64,000 nt of DNA from contig NZ_JAKRNM010000005.1 in assembly GCF_022346995.1 (NCBI RefSeq), positions 62,001-126,000 on the forward strand, in the 5' to 3' direction. A model generated the notes under the pieces. That model saw only the letters and a list, made by a program, of their open reading frames with translations. It was not told where the DNA came from and made no database searches. Below, piece after piece: positions 54,549 to 63,642 of the stretch. Source of the stretch: Paenibacillus sp. ACRRY (GTDB taxonomy: Bacteria; Bacillota; Bacilli; Paenibacillales; Paenibacillaceae). Positions within the stretch are counted from its first letter, which is position 1. Every line of letters starts with the position of its first letter. A program made the translations under genes and the position numbers.

Positions 54549-55244
54549 ATGGATTCCCTATTCAATATCGAACCGTCTGACTTGATGAAAATACAGGCAC
54601 AGACCTTATATACGATGAACATGCAGCAGCGTCTGACTGGTATTAACGAACCGGAAGGCGGGCATGCGCCTGCCTTGTTTATTGGCATGACTTCTGCTGG
54701 ACTTCTGCCTTATTACCATGAGCACTTGCCGCCAAACCTTACGGATCAGCTGGCGACTGAAGCGAAGCTTCCGCTTGACATTCCGAAGCTGCTAGGGACG
54801 ATCGAGGCTTATAAGCCCGTCAAGCATCTATGGATGGGACCTGCATTTGTCTTCCGGGAGAAATGGGACAAGTGGCATTCACGTGTGCAGCTTATTGACC
54901 GTCATCATACGTTTTTGCTGGAAGAGCATTTTCCCGATCTCATCGGGCGATTGCATGCAAATGCGCCTGTAGTTGCTTATGTTATTGGAGATTCCGCCGT
55001 AGCCGTATGCTGCTCCGCCCGAACTTCGGAGCTGGGCGCAGAAGCGAGTCTGCATACCATTCCTGCGTCCCGAGGACATGGATATGGGGTGGAGACGGTC
55101 AAATGCTGGCAGTACCACGTGCAAGAGAGCGGACGCATTCCTCTCTACAGTACATCCTGGGACAATCTTTCCTCGCAGCAGGTGGCCCGCAAACTGGGAC
55201 TGTACCAATACGGCATGGATTTCAGCATAACGACTTCGTCATAG
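54549..55244 (+). CDS. GNAT-family N-acetyltransferase
   Basis: A 231-residue protein. The C-terminal half has the GNAT pattern with HTIPASRGHGYGVETVKCW and a following TSWDNLSSQQVARKLGL block. The N-terminal 100 residues are a separate region seen in some plasmid- or antibiotic-linked family members. Substrate unknown. Confidence 0.82.
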   Translation: MDSLFNIEPSDLMKIQAQTLYTMNMQQRLTGINEPEGGHAPALFIGMTSAGLLPYYHEHLPPNLTDQLATEAKLPLDIPKLLGTIEAYKPVKHLWMGPAFVFREKWDKWHSRVQLIDRHHTFLLEEHFPDLIGRLHANAPVVAYVIGDSAVAVCCSARTSELGAEASLHTIPASRGHGYGVETVKCWQYHVQESGRIPLYSTSWDNLSSQQVARKLGLYQYGMDFSITTSS

Positions 55245-55290
55245 AGGGTGAACCCGGTGATTAGAACATATGTACAAAAGGAGCTGCAAC

Positions 55291-55776
55291 ATGTCATTGG
55301 AGCTCATATCCGAATTTACCGGGAGGAGTATAATGATGAAGACAGAACCTGAATATGCGCAGAATACCATAACGGGAGTCCGGTTTCGAGGAGCGTTTTG
55401 CTGGTATGTAACTGAGCGGGAGTACTGGTTTTTGAATGTGGAGATGGAGGAACGGTTCGGCATCGAAATACTGAACGAGGAAACCGCTGCAGCATTCCTG
55501 CAGGCCATTCAGGACGAGCGAGTAGCGGCCGCAGAACTGCGAGACTGTCTCTATCAATTTAGGAAGCAGTACCAAGAAGGTGACGAGTGGTTAAAGTTTG
55601 TGCCGTCATTCCTTGTGGATTTTGACCAAAGGCAGTTTTGCTCCATGTTTCCTGAGCCGGCGTCTTTCGAACATTACATGCCTCAAGGTTGGGTTGGATC
55701 CTATGTGGATTTTCTGGATCGGGTGCCTGAGGAACAGCGGTATTGGGAAATGGACGGCAGGTCCCTATTTCGTTAA
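55291..55776 (+). CDS. Uncharacterised protein
   Basis: A 161-residue acidic soluble protein. AAAGGAG lies 7 bases before the ATG at 55291, while another good site (GGGAGGAG) precedes an ATG pair 39 bases later, so a start 13-14 codons shorter is possible. It is Phe-, Trp- and Tyr-rich, and the sequence FVPSFLVDFDQRQF is a recognisable stretch, but I cannot place the family. Confidence 0.65.
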   Translation: MSLELISEFTGRSIMMKTEPEYAQNTITGVRFRGAFCWYVTEREYWFLNVEMEERFGIEILNEETAAAFLQAIQDERVAAAELRDCLYQFRKQYQEGDEWLKFVPSFLVDFDQRQFCSMFPEPASFEHYMPQGWVGSYVDFLDRVPEEQRYWEMDGRSLFR

Positions 55777-55800
55777 ACTTTCGTTGAAGGGCGTGGTCCG

Positions 55801-56187
55801 GTGATACGAAAACATTTGGTACGTTGCCTGGTATCTCTGAGTACTGTATTTGTGTTGGGAGCGTGCTCGGTCCAGACCGAGGAACAGCGTATATCAGGGG
55901 TGATTGAGCACAGCCTGCAGAAGATGGTTGGTGAATCTGCAATCATGGGCAGCAGTAATCCTAACGATTATATTGCAGGCAGCCCGGAGGCGTATGGACT
56001 AATCCTGAATACGGGTGAGGAAGGGTTGCTTGTTCTTTTACAGGAACTTGAGTCCAGCTCCGATAACGGTCTAAGGGAATGGATCATGGCTCAGGCAAGT
56101 ACGGAGCTGCTCGGGGACCGGAATTCCGTGAACGAGTGGAATAGTGGAAAAGACTGGCTTAGACAGTATAAAATGAGTGAAGAATAG
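55801..56187 (+). CDS. Small predicted lipoprotein
   Basis: A 128-residue protein with a GTG start. Basic residues, a hydrophobic core and the lipobox VLGAC (Cys22) mark a lipoprotein signal. The mature part is about 106 acidic residues with no recognised domain. It starts 24 bases after the unknown gene at 55291. Confidence 0.7.
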   Translation: MIRKHLVRCLVSLSTVFVLGACSVQTEEQRISGVIEHSLQKMVGESAIMGSSNPNDYIAGSPEAYGLILNTGEEGLLVLLQELESSSDNGLREWIMAQASTELLGDRNSVNEWNSGKDWLRQYKMSEE

Positions 56188-56289
56188 TAAATTCTCTAGA
56201 ACAATCCTCACCTCCAGTCATCATGAGCAGGAAATAAAGGTTCCTGGACCTGGAACCCAAAAGAATACGTTATAGAGGTGAAACCCTTG

Positions 56290-57069
56290 AATAAGAAAAT
56301 TGCATTTTTTGACTCGGGCATCGGCGGTTTAACCGTCCTGCATAAAGCTTTGCAGCAGCTGCCTGAAGAACAATTTTTGTATTATGCAGATACGCTTCAT
56401 GTCCCATACGGAACCAAATCTGCAGATGAAGTAAGAGGGCATGTCTTTGATTGCGCCGAAGCGATCGTACGGGAACATGTAAAAGCAATCGTGGTTGCCT
56501 GCAACACGGCGACAAGTCTGGCGGTAAAAGATTTGCGTGCCAAGTATGATATCCCGGTTATCGGAATGGAACCTGCGGTGAAGCCGGCCGTAGAGATGAA
56601 CCGTGAAAGCGGGAGAAGAGTTCTTGTATTTGCAACGGCACTAACCTTGAGTCAGAGCAAATATAACGAACTGGTATCCCGCGTGGATGACCATCACAGT
56701 GTGGATTCTATGCCGCTGCCTGAACTCGTGGAATGGTGTGAACAGCTGAATTTTGATCCAGAAAAAAGTGCTGCGTATTTTCGCCAGAAACTGGCTGATC
56801 TGGATCTGAAATCATACGGTACGGTTGTACTTGGTTGTACGCATTATCCGTTCTATTCACATATCCTCCGGACAGTACTTCCAGATCATGTGCAGATTAT
56901 TGATGGCAGTGCAGGCACGGTCAACCGTCTGAAGCATTTGCTGGGGTTAACGGAACAGCATGGGACGCGACCGGAAGAGCAGGTTACATTTTTGAGTTCA
57001 GGAGGACAATGGGAAGACCAGGAGAAAATGAAGGCTGCTCTTCGGTATCTAGACACGATCTCCAGATGA
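56290..57069 (+). CDS. murI: Glutamate racemase
   Basis: A 259-residue enzyme that makes D-glutamate for peptidoglycan. Catalytic cysteines are Cys72 (VVACNTATS) and Cys184 (VLGCTHYPFY), and the N-terminal FDSGIGGLTVL is canonical. TTG at 56290 was chosen with GAGGTG 8 bases upstream; a GTG at 56278 lies inside that site. The histidine phosphatase gene follows in the same frame after a single TGA. Confidence 0.93.
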   Translation, partial: NKKIAFFDSGIGGLTVLHKALQQLPEEQFLYYADTLHVPYGTKSADEVRGHVFDCAEAIVREHVKAIVVACNTATSLAVKDLRAKYDIPVIGMEPAVKPAVEMNRESGRRVLVFATALTLSQSKYNELVSRVDDHHSVDSMPLPELVEWCEQLNFDPEKSAAYFRQKLADLDLKSYGTVVLGCTHYPFYSHILRTVLPDHVQIIDGSAGTVNRLKHLLGLTEQHGTRPEEQVTFLSSGGQWEDQEKMKAALRYLDTISR

Positions 57070-57080
57070 GCTGTACCAGA

Positions 57081-57087
57081 GGAGGAG
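57081..57087 (+). promoter_or_regulatory. Ribosome site in front of a CTG start
   Basis: GGAGGAG followed by 6 bases and CTG at 57094. No ATG, GTG or TTG lies in frame between this site and the essential RH motif. Confidence 0.6.
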
Positions 57088-57093
57088 AGAATC

Positions 57094-57645
57094 CTGCAAT
57101 CGATCTACCTCATTCGTCACGCCAAGGCAACAGGACAGGAACCGTATGCAGAACTTACAGATGATGGTCTTGCTCAGGCAGAGCAGTTGGCGAAGAAACT
57201 TGCTGTCCATTCTGTATCTTACATTGTCTCCAGTCCGTGGAAAAGAGCGCTCCAGACGGCAGACCCACTCGCCAGAGCTGTATCGCAACATATACATACC
57301 GATGAGCGCTTTCAGGAAAGAGTGCTCAGCACTCGCCATCTGGAGAACTGGATGGAAGTGCTGGAACGGACATATACGGATGAAAACTTCGCAGAAGAAG
57401 GCGGAGAGTCGTCACGCATCGCGACCGCACGCGGGATGGAAGTGCTGGAAGAATGTTGGAGCCGCACTGAGCGATCTGCGGCTGTTATCACTCATGGCAA
57501 CATGCTATCTCTGCTCCTTCGCCATTATCATAAGTCCTTTGGTTACGAAGAGTGGATGTTGCTAACCAATCCCGATGTGTATGTGCTGGAAAGGCCACGA
57601 GGAGAACAGGAGCCACCTTCCATTCGCAGAATATGGACAGATTAA
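57094..57645 (+). CDS. Histidine phosphatase-family protein with probable CTG start
   Basis: A 183-residue phosphoglycerate-mutase-like phosphatase. The N-terminal catalytic motif LIRHAKATG lies between 57112 and 57138, and THGNMLS holds the second histidine. The only well-placed start is CTG at 57094; the first TTG downstream (57187) would remove the catalytic RH motif. Upstream it is open to the murI stop in the same frame. Substrate unknown. Confidence 0.75.
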   Translation: MQSIYLIRHAKATGQEPYAELTDDGLAQAEQLAKKLAVHSVSYIVSSPWKRALQTADPLARAVSQHIHTDERFQERVLSTRHLENWMEVLERTYTDENFAEEGGESSRIATARGMEVLEECWSRTERSAAVITHGNMLSLLLRHYHKSFGYEEWMLLTNPDVYVLERPRGEQEPPSIRRIWTD

Positions 57646-57649
57646 ACAA

Positions 57650-57695
57650 CAAAGAGTGCTCCAGCGATCATCTACATCGGCTAGAACACTCTTTT
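57650..57695. terminator. Terminator between convergent genes
   Basis: AAAGAGTG pairs with CACTCTTT around an imperfect stem and loop, followed by a T run. It also faces the DUF423 gene. Confidence 0.75.
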
Positions 57696-57715
57696 TCGTT
57701 TACCATCCGTCTGCA

Positions 57716-58078
57716 TTACAGAACAGCAATAATGACCATGACCCATCCGGCAAGGAATGCGACTCCGCCAAGCGGAGTAATCGCACCAAGCTTGCGGACA
57801 CCCGTTATGCTCAGTGCATAGAGACTGCCTGAAAATAGAAGGATGCCTGCGAACAGCAGCCATCCTGCTGCCATAATGAGCGAGGACTGTTCCAGTCGGT
57901 CCGCAATCAGGCCCAGAAGGATCAATCCGAGACCGTGGGCAAGGTGATACTGAACTCCGGTTTCGTATATTTTGATCATGTCCGCAGATAATTTGCGCTT
58001 GAGCGCGTGAGCACCGAACGCCCCGAGGGCTACGGCGAGAAACATCATGATACTACCGAGTACAACTAAGGTTTGCAT
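57716..58078 (-). CDS. DUF423 membrane protein
   Basis: A 120-residue protein with four hydrophobic helices and the DUF423 signature ALGAFGAHALK near residues 17-27. Family function is unknown. It lies between convergent murI/phosphatase genes and the pantothenate kinase gene. Confidence 0.9.
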   Translation of the reverse strand: MQTLVVLGSIMMFLAVALGAFGAHALKRKLSADMIKIYETGVQYHLAHGLGLILLGLIADRLEQSSLIMAAGWLLFAGILLFSGSLYALSITGVRKLGAITPLGGVAFLAGWVMVIIAVL

Positions 58079-58144
58079 AGGCTATAGTCTCCTTTAGTAG
58101 AGTAGAGGGGTAGTGTGACCTTCGGTACAGCTTGCTGATAGCAA

Positions 58145-59074
58145 CTACAGTTTGCGCAGTTTGATGTGCTGAATCGAGTGGTCAGCTTCTTTTCTTAAGA
58201 TTAATCTGGCACGTCCCTTGGTTGGCAAAATGTTCTCGTGCAGATTCTTAGCGTTAATGTCCTGCCAGATCTGACTGGCCGTTAGTACAGCTTCCTCTTC
58301 ACCAATGTTGGCAAAGCGATCATGGAAGAAGGAATCTGCATTCTGAAATGCGGTGCTGCGCAGCAGCTTGAAACGTTCAATGTACCAATGACGGATGTGC
58401 TCCTCATCTGCATCAATATAGATGGAAAAGTCAAAAAAATCGCTGACAAGCAGCGGTGTTTCCTTTTTCACCTGCAGGACGTTAATACCTTCAATAATGA
58501 GGATGTCTGGTTGGCAGATCGTTTGCTCTTCTCCTTGAATGACATCATAGGCAAGGTGGGAATACACTGGCGCTTTTACTTCAGGTTTACCCGATTTTAC
58601 ATCGCCCATGAACTGAATAAGAGATTTGATATCGTAACTTTCGGGGAATCCCTTCCGGTTCATGATGCCTTTCTCTTCCAGTATGGCGTTGGGATATAAG
58701 AAACCGTCGGTCGTAACGAGGTCAACCTTGGGTTTGTTTTTACCTCTGGCGAGCATGGCCTGGAGCAAACGGGCTGTCGTGCTTTTGCCCACGGCAACAC
58801 TGCCCCCAATTCCGATGATGTAGGGAGCGGGAGATTGTTCCTTTTTCAAAAAAGAAGCCGTCAATCGATTCAATTCACGTGAAACTCTTGCATATAAGTC
58901 AATAAAGTGGGTAAGTGGTAAATAAATATCTTCCACTTCCTGAATGGATACTTCTTCATTCAATCCCTTTAGTTGTTCCAATTCGGCTTCCGTCAGTGGA
59001 AGGGTGGTCTGATGTTCTTTCAGTTCAGCCCATTCCTTGCGGTTAAACTCGATGTAAGGAGAGTATAAATTCAT
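58145..59074 (-). CDS. coaA: Pantothenate kinase type I
   Basis: A 309-residue enzyme phosphorylating pantothenate, the first step of coenzyme A synthesis. It resembles E. coli CoaA along its whole length: NEEVSIQEVEDIYLPL, P-loop GSVAVGKST (about 91-99), TTDGFLYPN, KGFPESYD and ILPTKGRA. The ATG at 59074 was chosen by matching to the family N-terminus. A promoter lies at 59147-59120. Confidence 0.95.
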   Translation of the reverse strand: MNLYSPYIEFNRKEWAELKEHQTTLPLTEAELEQLKGLNEEVSIQEVEDIYLPLTHFIDLYARVSRELNRLTASFLKKEQSPAPYIIGIGGSVAVGKSTTARLLQAMLARGKNKPKVDLVTTDGFLYPNAILEEKGIMNRKGFPESYDIKSLIQFMGDVKSGKPEVKAPVYSHLAYDVIQGEEQTICQPDILIIEGINVLQVKKETPLLVSDFFDFSIYIDADEEHIRHWYIERFKLLRSTAFQNADSFFHDRFANIGEEEAVLTASQIWQDINAKNLHENILPTKGRARLILRKEADHSIQHIKLRKL

Positions 59075-59119
59075 GAGATCCCGCTTTCTGTATGTAATGT
59101 AATCAGTGACACAATCTTT

Positions 59120-59147
59120 AGTGTACCAAATTTCAGGCAACTGACAA
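59120..59147 (-). promoter_or_regulatory. Promoter of the pantothenate kinase gene
   Basis: On the minus strand TTGTCA (59147-59142), 16 bases, TACACT (59125-59120), about 45 bases before the start codon. Confidence 0.6.
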
Positions 59148-59270
59148 CACCTTTACATTTGCAAATTTGTTATGCCGTCCGGGCGAAGAAGAATAAGTGA
59201 AGTGATAACGGGAAGATTTATACCAGTATATGTAAAAGTCGAAGTATACCATGCGGAAGGGTGACAGCAA

Positions 59271-60056
59271 ATGATCGTATATGAGAGAGAGCATGATTTT
59301 GTTTTGACCGCACAGCATGAGCATGGACAAGTAGCCGGCGTGATGGCTTCCCACTGGAAAGATGAACTGCTCGCTGATTCCCGTCACCGGGAGGAACTTA
59401 TCCTTGCAGCAAGAGAACATGACCGTGGCTGGATTGAGCTGGATTCTGCACCGTTCTGGAATGATTATAGTCAGTCACCGTATTCGTTTAGGGATTTCCC
59501 GTTACGCCCGCGTTTTGTATTTTACCAAAAAGGGATTGATGAAGTCCGTGAAAAAAGTCTGTATGCCGGGCTATTGTGCAGCATGATGTACACGGAGCTA
59601 TTTCAGAACACCCTGGGTGCTAACGCTAACGATGATGACGATATCCGGGAATATCTGAAGAAAGAACAACGTTTTCAGGCAGACTGGCAACAGCAGCTCG
59701 GCGGAGGAGATGAACTCAAGCGCAGATTGCAAAGCGACCTGGAGATCATGTTATTCTGTGATCAGCTCAGCCTTTTTCTCTGTATGGAGGAGCCCGGAAC
59801 CCCTGCATCGCGCTATGATTTTTTTGCCGAGGGACTCAGCTGTACCTTCGATGCCTGTGGAAGAGAACCGATCCGGGCTGAATGGATCTCAGGTGATAAA
59901 GTAGGGCTCTCTTACTTTCCATTTACTCAGGAATTCACTGTCGGTCTGCCTTACAAATCGGTACCCAAAGCAAGCATCCGCAAATTTGGCCTTCTTCAGG
60001 CCTATCGGCGTGCCGAGTGGAAAGAACGCAGAGTGTTGATTACAAGTATGGACTGA
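59271..60056 (+). CDS. DUF3891 protein
   Basis: A 261-residue soluble protein. The N-terminal block VLTAQHEHGQVAGVMASHW and REHDRGWIELD carry the histidine and aspartate pattern of DUF3891, which suggests a metal-dependent HD-like hydrolase fold. Function is unknown. The gene diverges from coaA and ends just before the inverted repeat at 60065. Confidence 0.88.
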   Translation: MIVYEREHDFVLTAQHEHGQVAGVMASHWKDELLADSRHREELILAAREHDRGWIELDSAPFWNDYSQSPYSFRDFPLRPRFVFYQKGIDEVREKSLYAGLLCSMMYTELFQNTLGANANDDDDIREYLKKEQRFQADWQQQLGGGDELKRRLQSDLEIMLFCDQLSLFLCMEEPGTPASRYDFFAEGLSCTFDACGREPIRAEWISGDKVGLSYFPFTQEFTVGLPYKSVPKASIRKFGLLQAYRRAEWKERRVLITSMD

Positions 60057-60064
60057 GTTGGGAC

Positions 60065-60109
60065 ATGGATATAACTTTTACTTTGCAACAAAGTAAAAGT
60101 TATATCCAT
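60065..60109. repeat. Perfect 21-bp inverted repeat
   Basis: 60065-60085 is exactly the reverse complement of 60089-60109, with a 3-base loop CAA. It lies 8 bases after the DUF3891 stop. It could act as a terminator, but it is AT-rich and has no T run on the plus strand. It also marks the start of an AT-rich island. Confidence 0.85.
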
Positions 60110-60183
60110 AAAAATAAACATCTTGAATATACATAAGTAGCATGAGCCGTTGTTTCTTACTTTTTGAGAAAGGCTGGACTGCT

Positions 60184-62673
60184 ATGGACAAAGAAAAAAC
60201 AAGATACCTCAATCTTTACAGTGGGATAACTGAAAAGGATGAGATTCATAGTGAAAAGTTATCCGCTAACTTTACTCAAATTGATGAAGAAGTTGCGGAT
60301 CGGGGAGTTCACATAACATGGAATGGTGCAGATCGCACTGGAGTTAAGAGTAGCTCTGCTGCACTAAGTTCCCTTATTACAAATGAAAAGGATATTATCA
60401 TCATCCCACAAGGCGTATTTTTATTAGACAAGGATGTCACCATTCCCGCTGACAAGCAACTTGTTTTTCAACGCAATGGAAGGTTTAAAATAAAAAAAGG
60501 AGTCACATTAACAATACAAGGATCAATTGATGCAAGGCCTTATGATTGGGTATTTGATATTTCATCGGGCGGAATGGTAAATGGGGAATTTCAAACAGAG
60601 TCAGTTTATCCTCAGTGGTTTGGCGCCAAAGCTGATGGTGTTAACAACGACGCTCCCGCTATTCAGGCGGCTGAGAACTTCGTTTATCAAAGAGGTGGCG
60701 GTATTGTTGTTTTTCCATTTGGAACCTACGGGGTGAAAAGTAAAATTATTAAGCGATCCAGTGTTCATTGGCGAGGGGCGCAGGCAAAAATAAAGAGAAT
60801 TGATAATCTGGATCCCGTAGGAGCAGCATTTTCGCTGGTCCACGCTGAGGAAGGGACCTTTGATTGGTCTATTCAGTCATTGGAGTTTGAGAACATACCT
60901 CAGAACATTTTATTGGAAAAAGGTACTTATCATAATTTTGGACCTGGAAAGAACAACAGTTGTATTGACGCCTATCGTTGTTCTGAGTGGATTGTTCAGG
61001 ACTGTGTTTTTCGTAAGTTTTCTCAAGGGATTTTATACCGTGGATGTGACACATTCACAATCTCTAACAATTGGTTTTATGGTGAAAGTGGAAAATCAGT
61101 TGAATCAATATTGGATGGTAGCTTCGTCTCATTTTCAAGTTATGTTTATACTGGAGCGATTATTTTTGCGTTTACTTCTTCGGCGGCGGAACTTCGTAAT
61201 GCGGGGAATTTTCTTATATCTGATAATTATATCGAAGTCCCTGGACTTGATATTGGTATTGATGCTCTAGCGCAAACATGGAATGAAAATCCTTCAATTG
61301 TCAGTGAAAATATAATACTTGGTCCTAATTGTGGTATTCAGATATATAAGGGCAGCTTCCACGATCCTCTAAATGCACCGACCTATCGTGGAAATATTCA
61401 AGTACACAATAACCGTTTATATGCAACATGGGAACAAGGTATTTATATTAGATATACTAATGGTGTTACTATTTCACATAACTACCTTGAACGTGTTGCT
61501 CAAAAACCTGGTGGAGATAATGGCAGTTCTGGTGGTGGAATTGTAACCCGTGTTAACCCCTTCAACTTAACTCCTCACTCGCCAGGACCTTCCGATCATG
61601 TAGGCGTTGATATTCTATACAATCGAATCGTGAATCCGGGGCAAAACAACAAAATATTTGATGGTGCAATCCATATTCGAATTCCAAATTGTAGAGTCAT
61701 TGGTAACGATATAATAAGGGAAACAAATTTATATCCAAGTTCGTTAGGTAAAGGCGTTTTGATTGATAACGGGGAAGGGGTTTTACAAGCAGAAATTAGT
61801 GGTAATCGGATTAGAGGGTTTGAATATGGAATGTTTTGGGCGGGAACAGCAAAAGAACACGCTGGCGGGGAGCCGTGTATTATAAAAGATAACACTATTC
61901 GCGATTGCTCAACAGCAATTTTCCTTGATCCGTTACGAATAGATGGTATTCAAATACGAGCGAATAACATAATTAATGCGAATACAGGTTTGATATTAAA
62001 GAGAGCGCCTTATTCATTCATTGAAGGCAATCACTTTCATTCCTGTGTTGCTGGAGTAGTTTTAAGATCTGGAAATCTGGCAAGTGATTATGTAGCTTTA
62101 AAATCGGGGGGGACCTACAGCAGAGAGGACACTGGCATGAAAGCTGGAGGAACTGTTACGATGAGAAGCAATATTTTTATACAAGTTGATATACCTCATA
62201 GTGTTGCAGAAACATCACAAGGCGATGCAACCTTTCATGGCCGCTGCATTAGTTGGGAAGGTGATAGTGTTAATAGCCGTATCCTAAGGAATAACGATTT
62301 TCCTGATGCTAGACATCCCGTTACTTACACTGCAAAAATATGGAGCAAATATGATCGAGTAAATAATACAACTTTTGCATTAGGAAAAGTCCATGAGAGG
62401 ATTTGTGTGACTGCCGGAATGTATGGTAGACCCCCAACGACGCCTATTAGAGGAACAATACTACAAAATTCAGCTATCGTTACTCAAGTTTCAAGTGTAC
62501 TAAATATTGGTGTAGGGCAGTATTTGAATATTGATGGAGTTAACGTTTATGTACTAGAAGTGGATTATACAAACCATTCTGTCCACACAGATGTTAAATT
62601 TGGTTACAATAAATCCAATGTGAATATTCTAATAAGCGAACCTGTCTTTATGGATTTAATAACGCCGACATGA
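60184..62673 (+). CDS. Right-handed beta-helix protein, tailspike/depolymerase-like
   Basis: An 829-residue protein with two Pectate_lyase_3-type openings: GADRTGVKSSSAALSSLI near residue 48 and YPQWFGAKADGVNNDAPAIQ near 146. A long run of beta-helix coils with NNIINANTG-like repeats follows. This resembles phage tailspikes and exopolysaccharide depolymerases. There is no signal peptide or anchor. Base composition is much more AT-rich than the neighbours, suggesting recent transfer. The ATG at 60184 has a weak AGAAAGG site. No other phage genes are near. Confidence 0.72.
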   Translation: MDKEKTRYLNLYSGITEKDEIHSEKLSANFTQIDEEVADRGVHITWNGADRTGVKSSSAALSSLITNEKDIIIIPQGVFLLDKDVTIPADKQLVFQRNGRFKIKKGVTLTIQGSIDARPYDWVFDISSGGMVNGEFQTESVYPQWFGAKADGVNNDAPAIQAAENFVYQRGGGIVVFPFGTYGVKSKIIKRSSVHWRGAQAKIKRIDNLDPVGAAFSLVHAEEGTFDWSIQSLEFENIPQNILLEKGTYHNFGPGKNNSCIDAYRCSEWIVQDCVFRKFSQGILYRGCDTFTISNNWFYGESGKSVESILDGSFVSFSSYVYTGAIIFAFTSSAAELRNAGNFLISDNYIEVPGLDIGIDALAQTWNENPSIVSENIILGPNCGIQIYKGSFHDPLNAPTYRGNIQVHNNRLYATWEQGIYIRYTNGVTISHNYLERVAQKPGGDNGSSGGGIVTRVNPFNLTPHSPGPSDHVGVDILYNRIVNPGQNNKIFDGAIHIRIPNCRVIGNDIIRETNLYPSSLGKGVLIDNGEGVLQAEISGNRIRGFEYGMFWAGTAKEHAGGEPCIIKDNTIRDCSTAIFLDPLRIDGIQIRANNIINANTGLILKRAPYSFIEGNHFHSCVAGVVLRSGNLASDYVALKSGGTYSREDTGMKAGGTVTMRSNIFIQVDIPHSVAETSQGDATFHGRCISWEGDSVNSRILRNNDFPDARHPVTYTAKIWSKYDRVNNTTFALGKVHERICVTAGMYGRPPTTPIRGTILQNSAIVTQVSSVLNIGVGQYLNIDGVNVYVLEVDYTNHSVHTDVKFGYNKSNVNILISEPVFMDLITPT

Positions 62674-62807
62674 AATCAATAAATCATTTAAATAAAAGTT
62701 TAATATTTCCTGTAACCATAAACGAGCTACTATCTGATGATTATGATATATATAATTATGACAGATGGACCTCTAGCATCTCCTCTACTCGTTACCTTAT
62801 CAGGTAA
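62670..62807 (+). CDS. Possible 45-residue ORF coupled to the beta-helix gene
   Basis: An ATG overlapping the beta-helix stop (ATGA) opens a 45-codon frame ending at TAA 62805-62807. There is no independent ribosome site. The peptide is Ser-, Asn- and Tyr-rich (NELLSDDYDIYNYDRW) and may be the remnant start of a larger acquired gene or chance. Confidence 0.3.
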   Translation: MKSINHLNKSLIFPVTINELLSDDYDIYNYDRWTSSISSTRYLIR

Positions 62808-63017
62808 TTAAGTTATGAAATGTTATAGTGCTTATCAACAAAACTCATATATTGTCATCCTAAATCGCTAAGTCCTTTTTATCTAAAAGGGCTTACTTAG
62901 GTTTGTTTAGTTATTTTCTTTGCTTGCCCTGAAATTATATCTGGAGGCAGGAAAATTCAAGGGATGACCAGAAATGTTAATGTACAACCATGTGAGATCA
63001 ACGGTAGGAGGATTACG
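62808..63017. other. AT-rich spacer with a hairpin before the Nudix gene
   Basis: It holds a hairpin at 62870-62903, CTAAGTCCTTTT with AAAAGGGCTTACTTAG. The hairpin has a broken T run and may end transcription of the island. Nothing else was recognised. Confidence 0.4.
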
Positions 63018-63512
63018 ATGAGTACCAGAATTGACATATTTACGATGTGTATGATGTGGGACAAGCACAATGGAAAGGTTTTGTTGATGAACAGGCCTGA
63101 TCGCAAGGGGTTTCCGGGATATATTGCGCCGGGAGGTAAGGTGGATTTCCCAGAAAGCATTGTGGACGGAGCCATGAGGGAAGTGAAGGAAGAAACGGGA
63201 CTTGCGGTCCGTGAAATTACATACAAGGGTTTGGATGAGTTTTGCGATCCCGAGCAGGGACTGCGCTATATGGTTTTTAATTATCTGGCCACTTCATTTG
63301 AAGGTGAACTATTGCAGGATCCGCCTGAAGGCGAATTGCTCTGGATACCTGTCGAACAGGCGCTTGATTTGCCGATGCAGGGTTGGTTTGCAGAACGATT
63401 CCCGCGCTTCTTTCAAGAAGGCACATTTGAACGAAGCGTGATCTGGGAAAAGTCGACAAACCGTACACTACAAGAAACGTTTATGGTGTATACCGATATG
63501 GCAATGGAATAG
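63018..63512 (+). CDS. Nudix hydrolase (8-oxo-dGTPase-like)
   Basis: A 164-residue enzyme. The ATG at 63018 has AGGAGG about 5 bases upstream. The Nudix box is complete: G-x5-E-x7-REV-x-EE-x-GL in the stretch starting GGKVDFPES. It resembles MutT/YtkD-type hydrolases that clean oxidised or other nucleotides. Composition returns to that of the main chromosome. Confidence 0.88.
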   Translation: MSTRIDIFTMCMMWDKHNGKVLLMNRPDRKGFPGYIAPGGKVDFPESIVDGAMREVKEETGLAVREITYKGLDEFCDPEQGLRYMVFNYLATSFEGELLQDPPEGELLWIPVEQALDLPMQGWFAERFPRFFQEGTFERSVIWEKSTNRTLQETFMVYTDMAME

Positions 63513-63581
63513 AAGTAATTAAGGACATGGCAACAGATGAATACTCACCGGGATTGAACAAAATGTATCATCCATTTCTAT

Positions 63582-63610
63582 GTATACGTATCCATATATT
63601 GTGATATAAT
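63582..63610 (+). promoter_or_regulatory. Promoter of the right-edge acetyltransferase
   Basis: TATAAT at 63605-63610 is a perfect -10 about 32 bases before the start codon; the -35 (TGTATA-like near 63581-63587) is weak. Confidence 0.5.
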
Positions 63611-63642
63611 GAGGTTTGCTTTTTTGAAGGGAGAGGTCAGCG

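Noticed and set aside
60065..60109. Ends of an insertion sequence
   Set aside because: The repeat is a single hairpin with a 3-base loop, and no transposase or matching second copy was found nearby.
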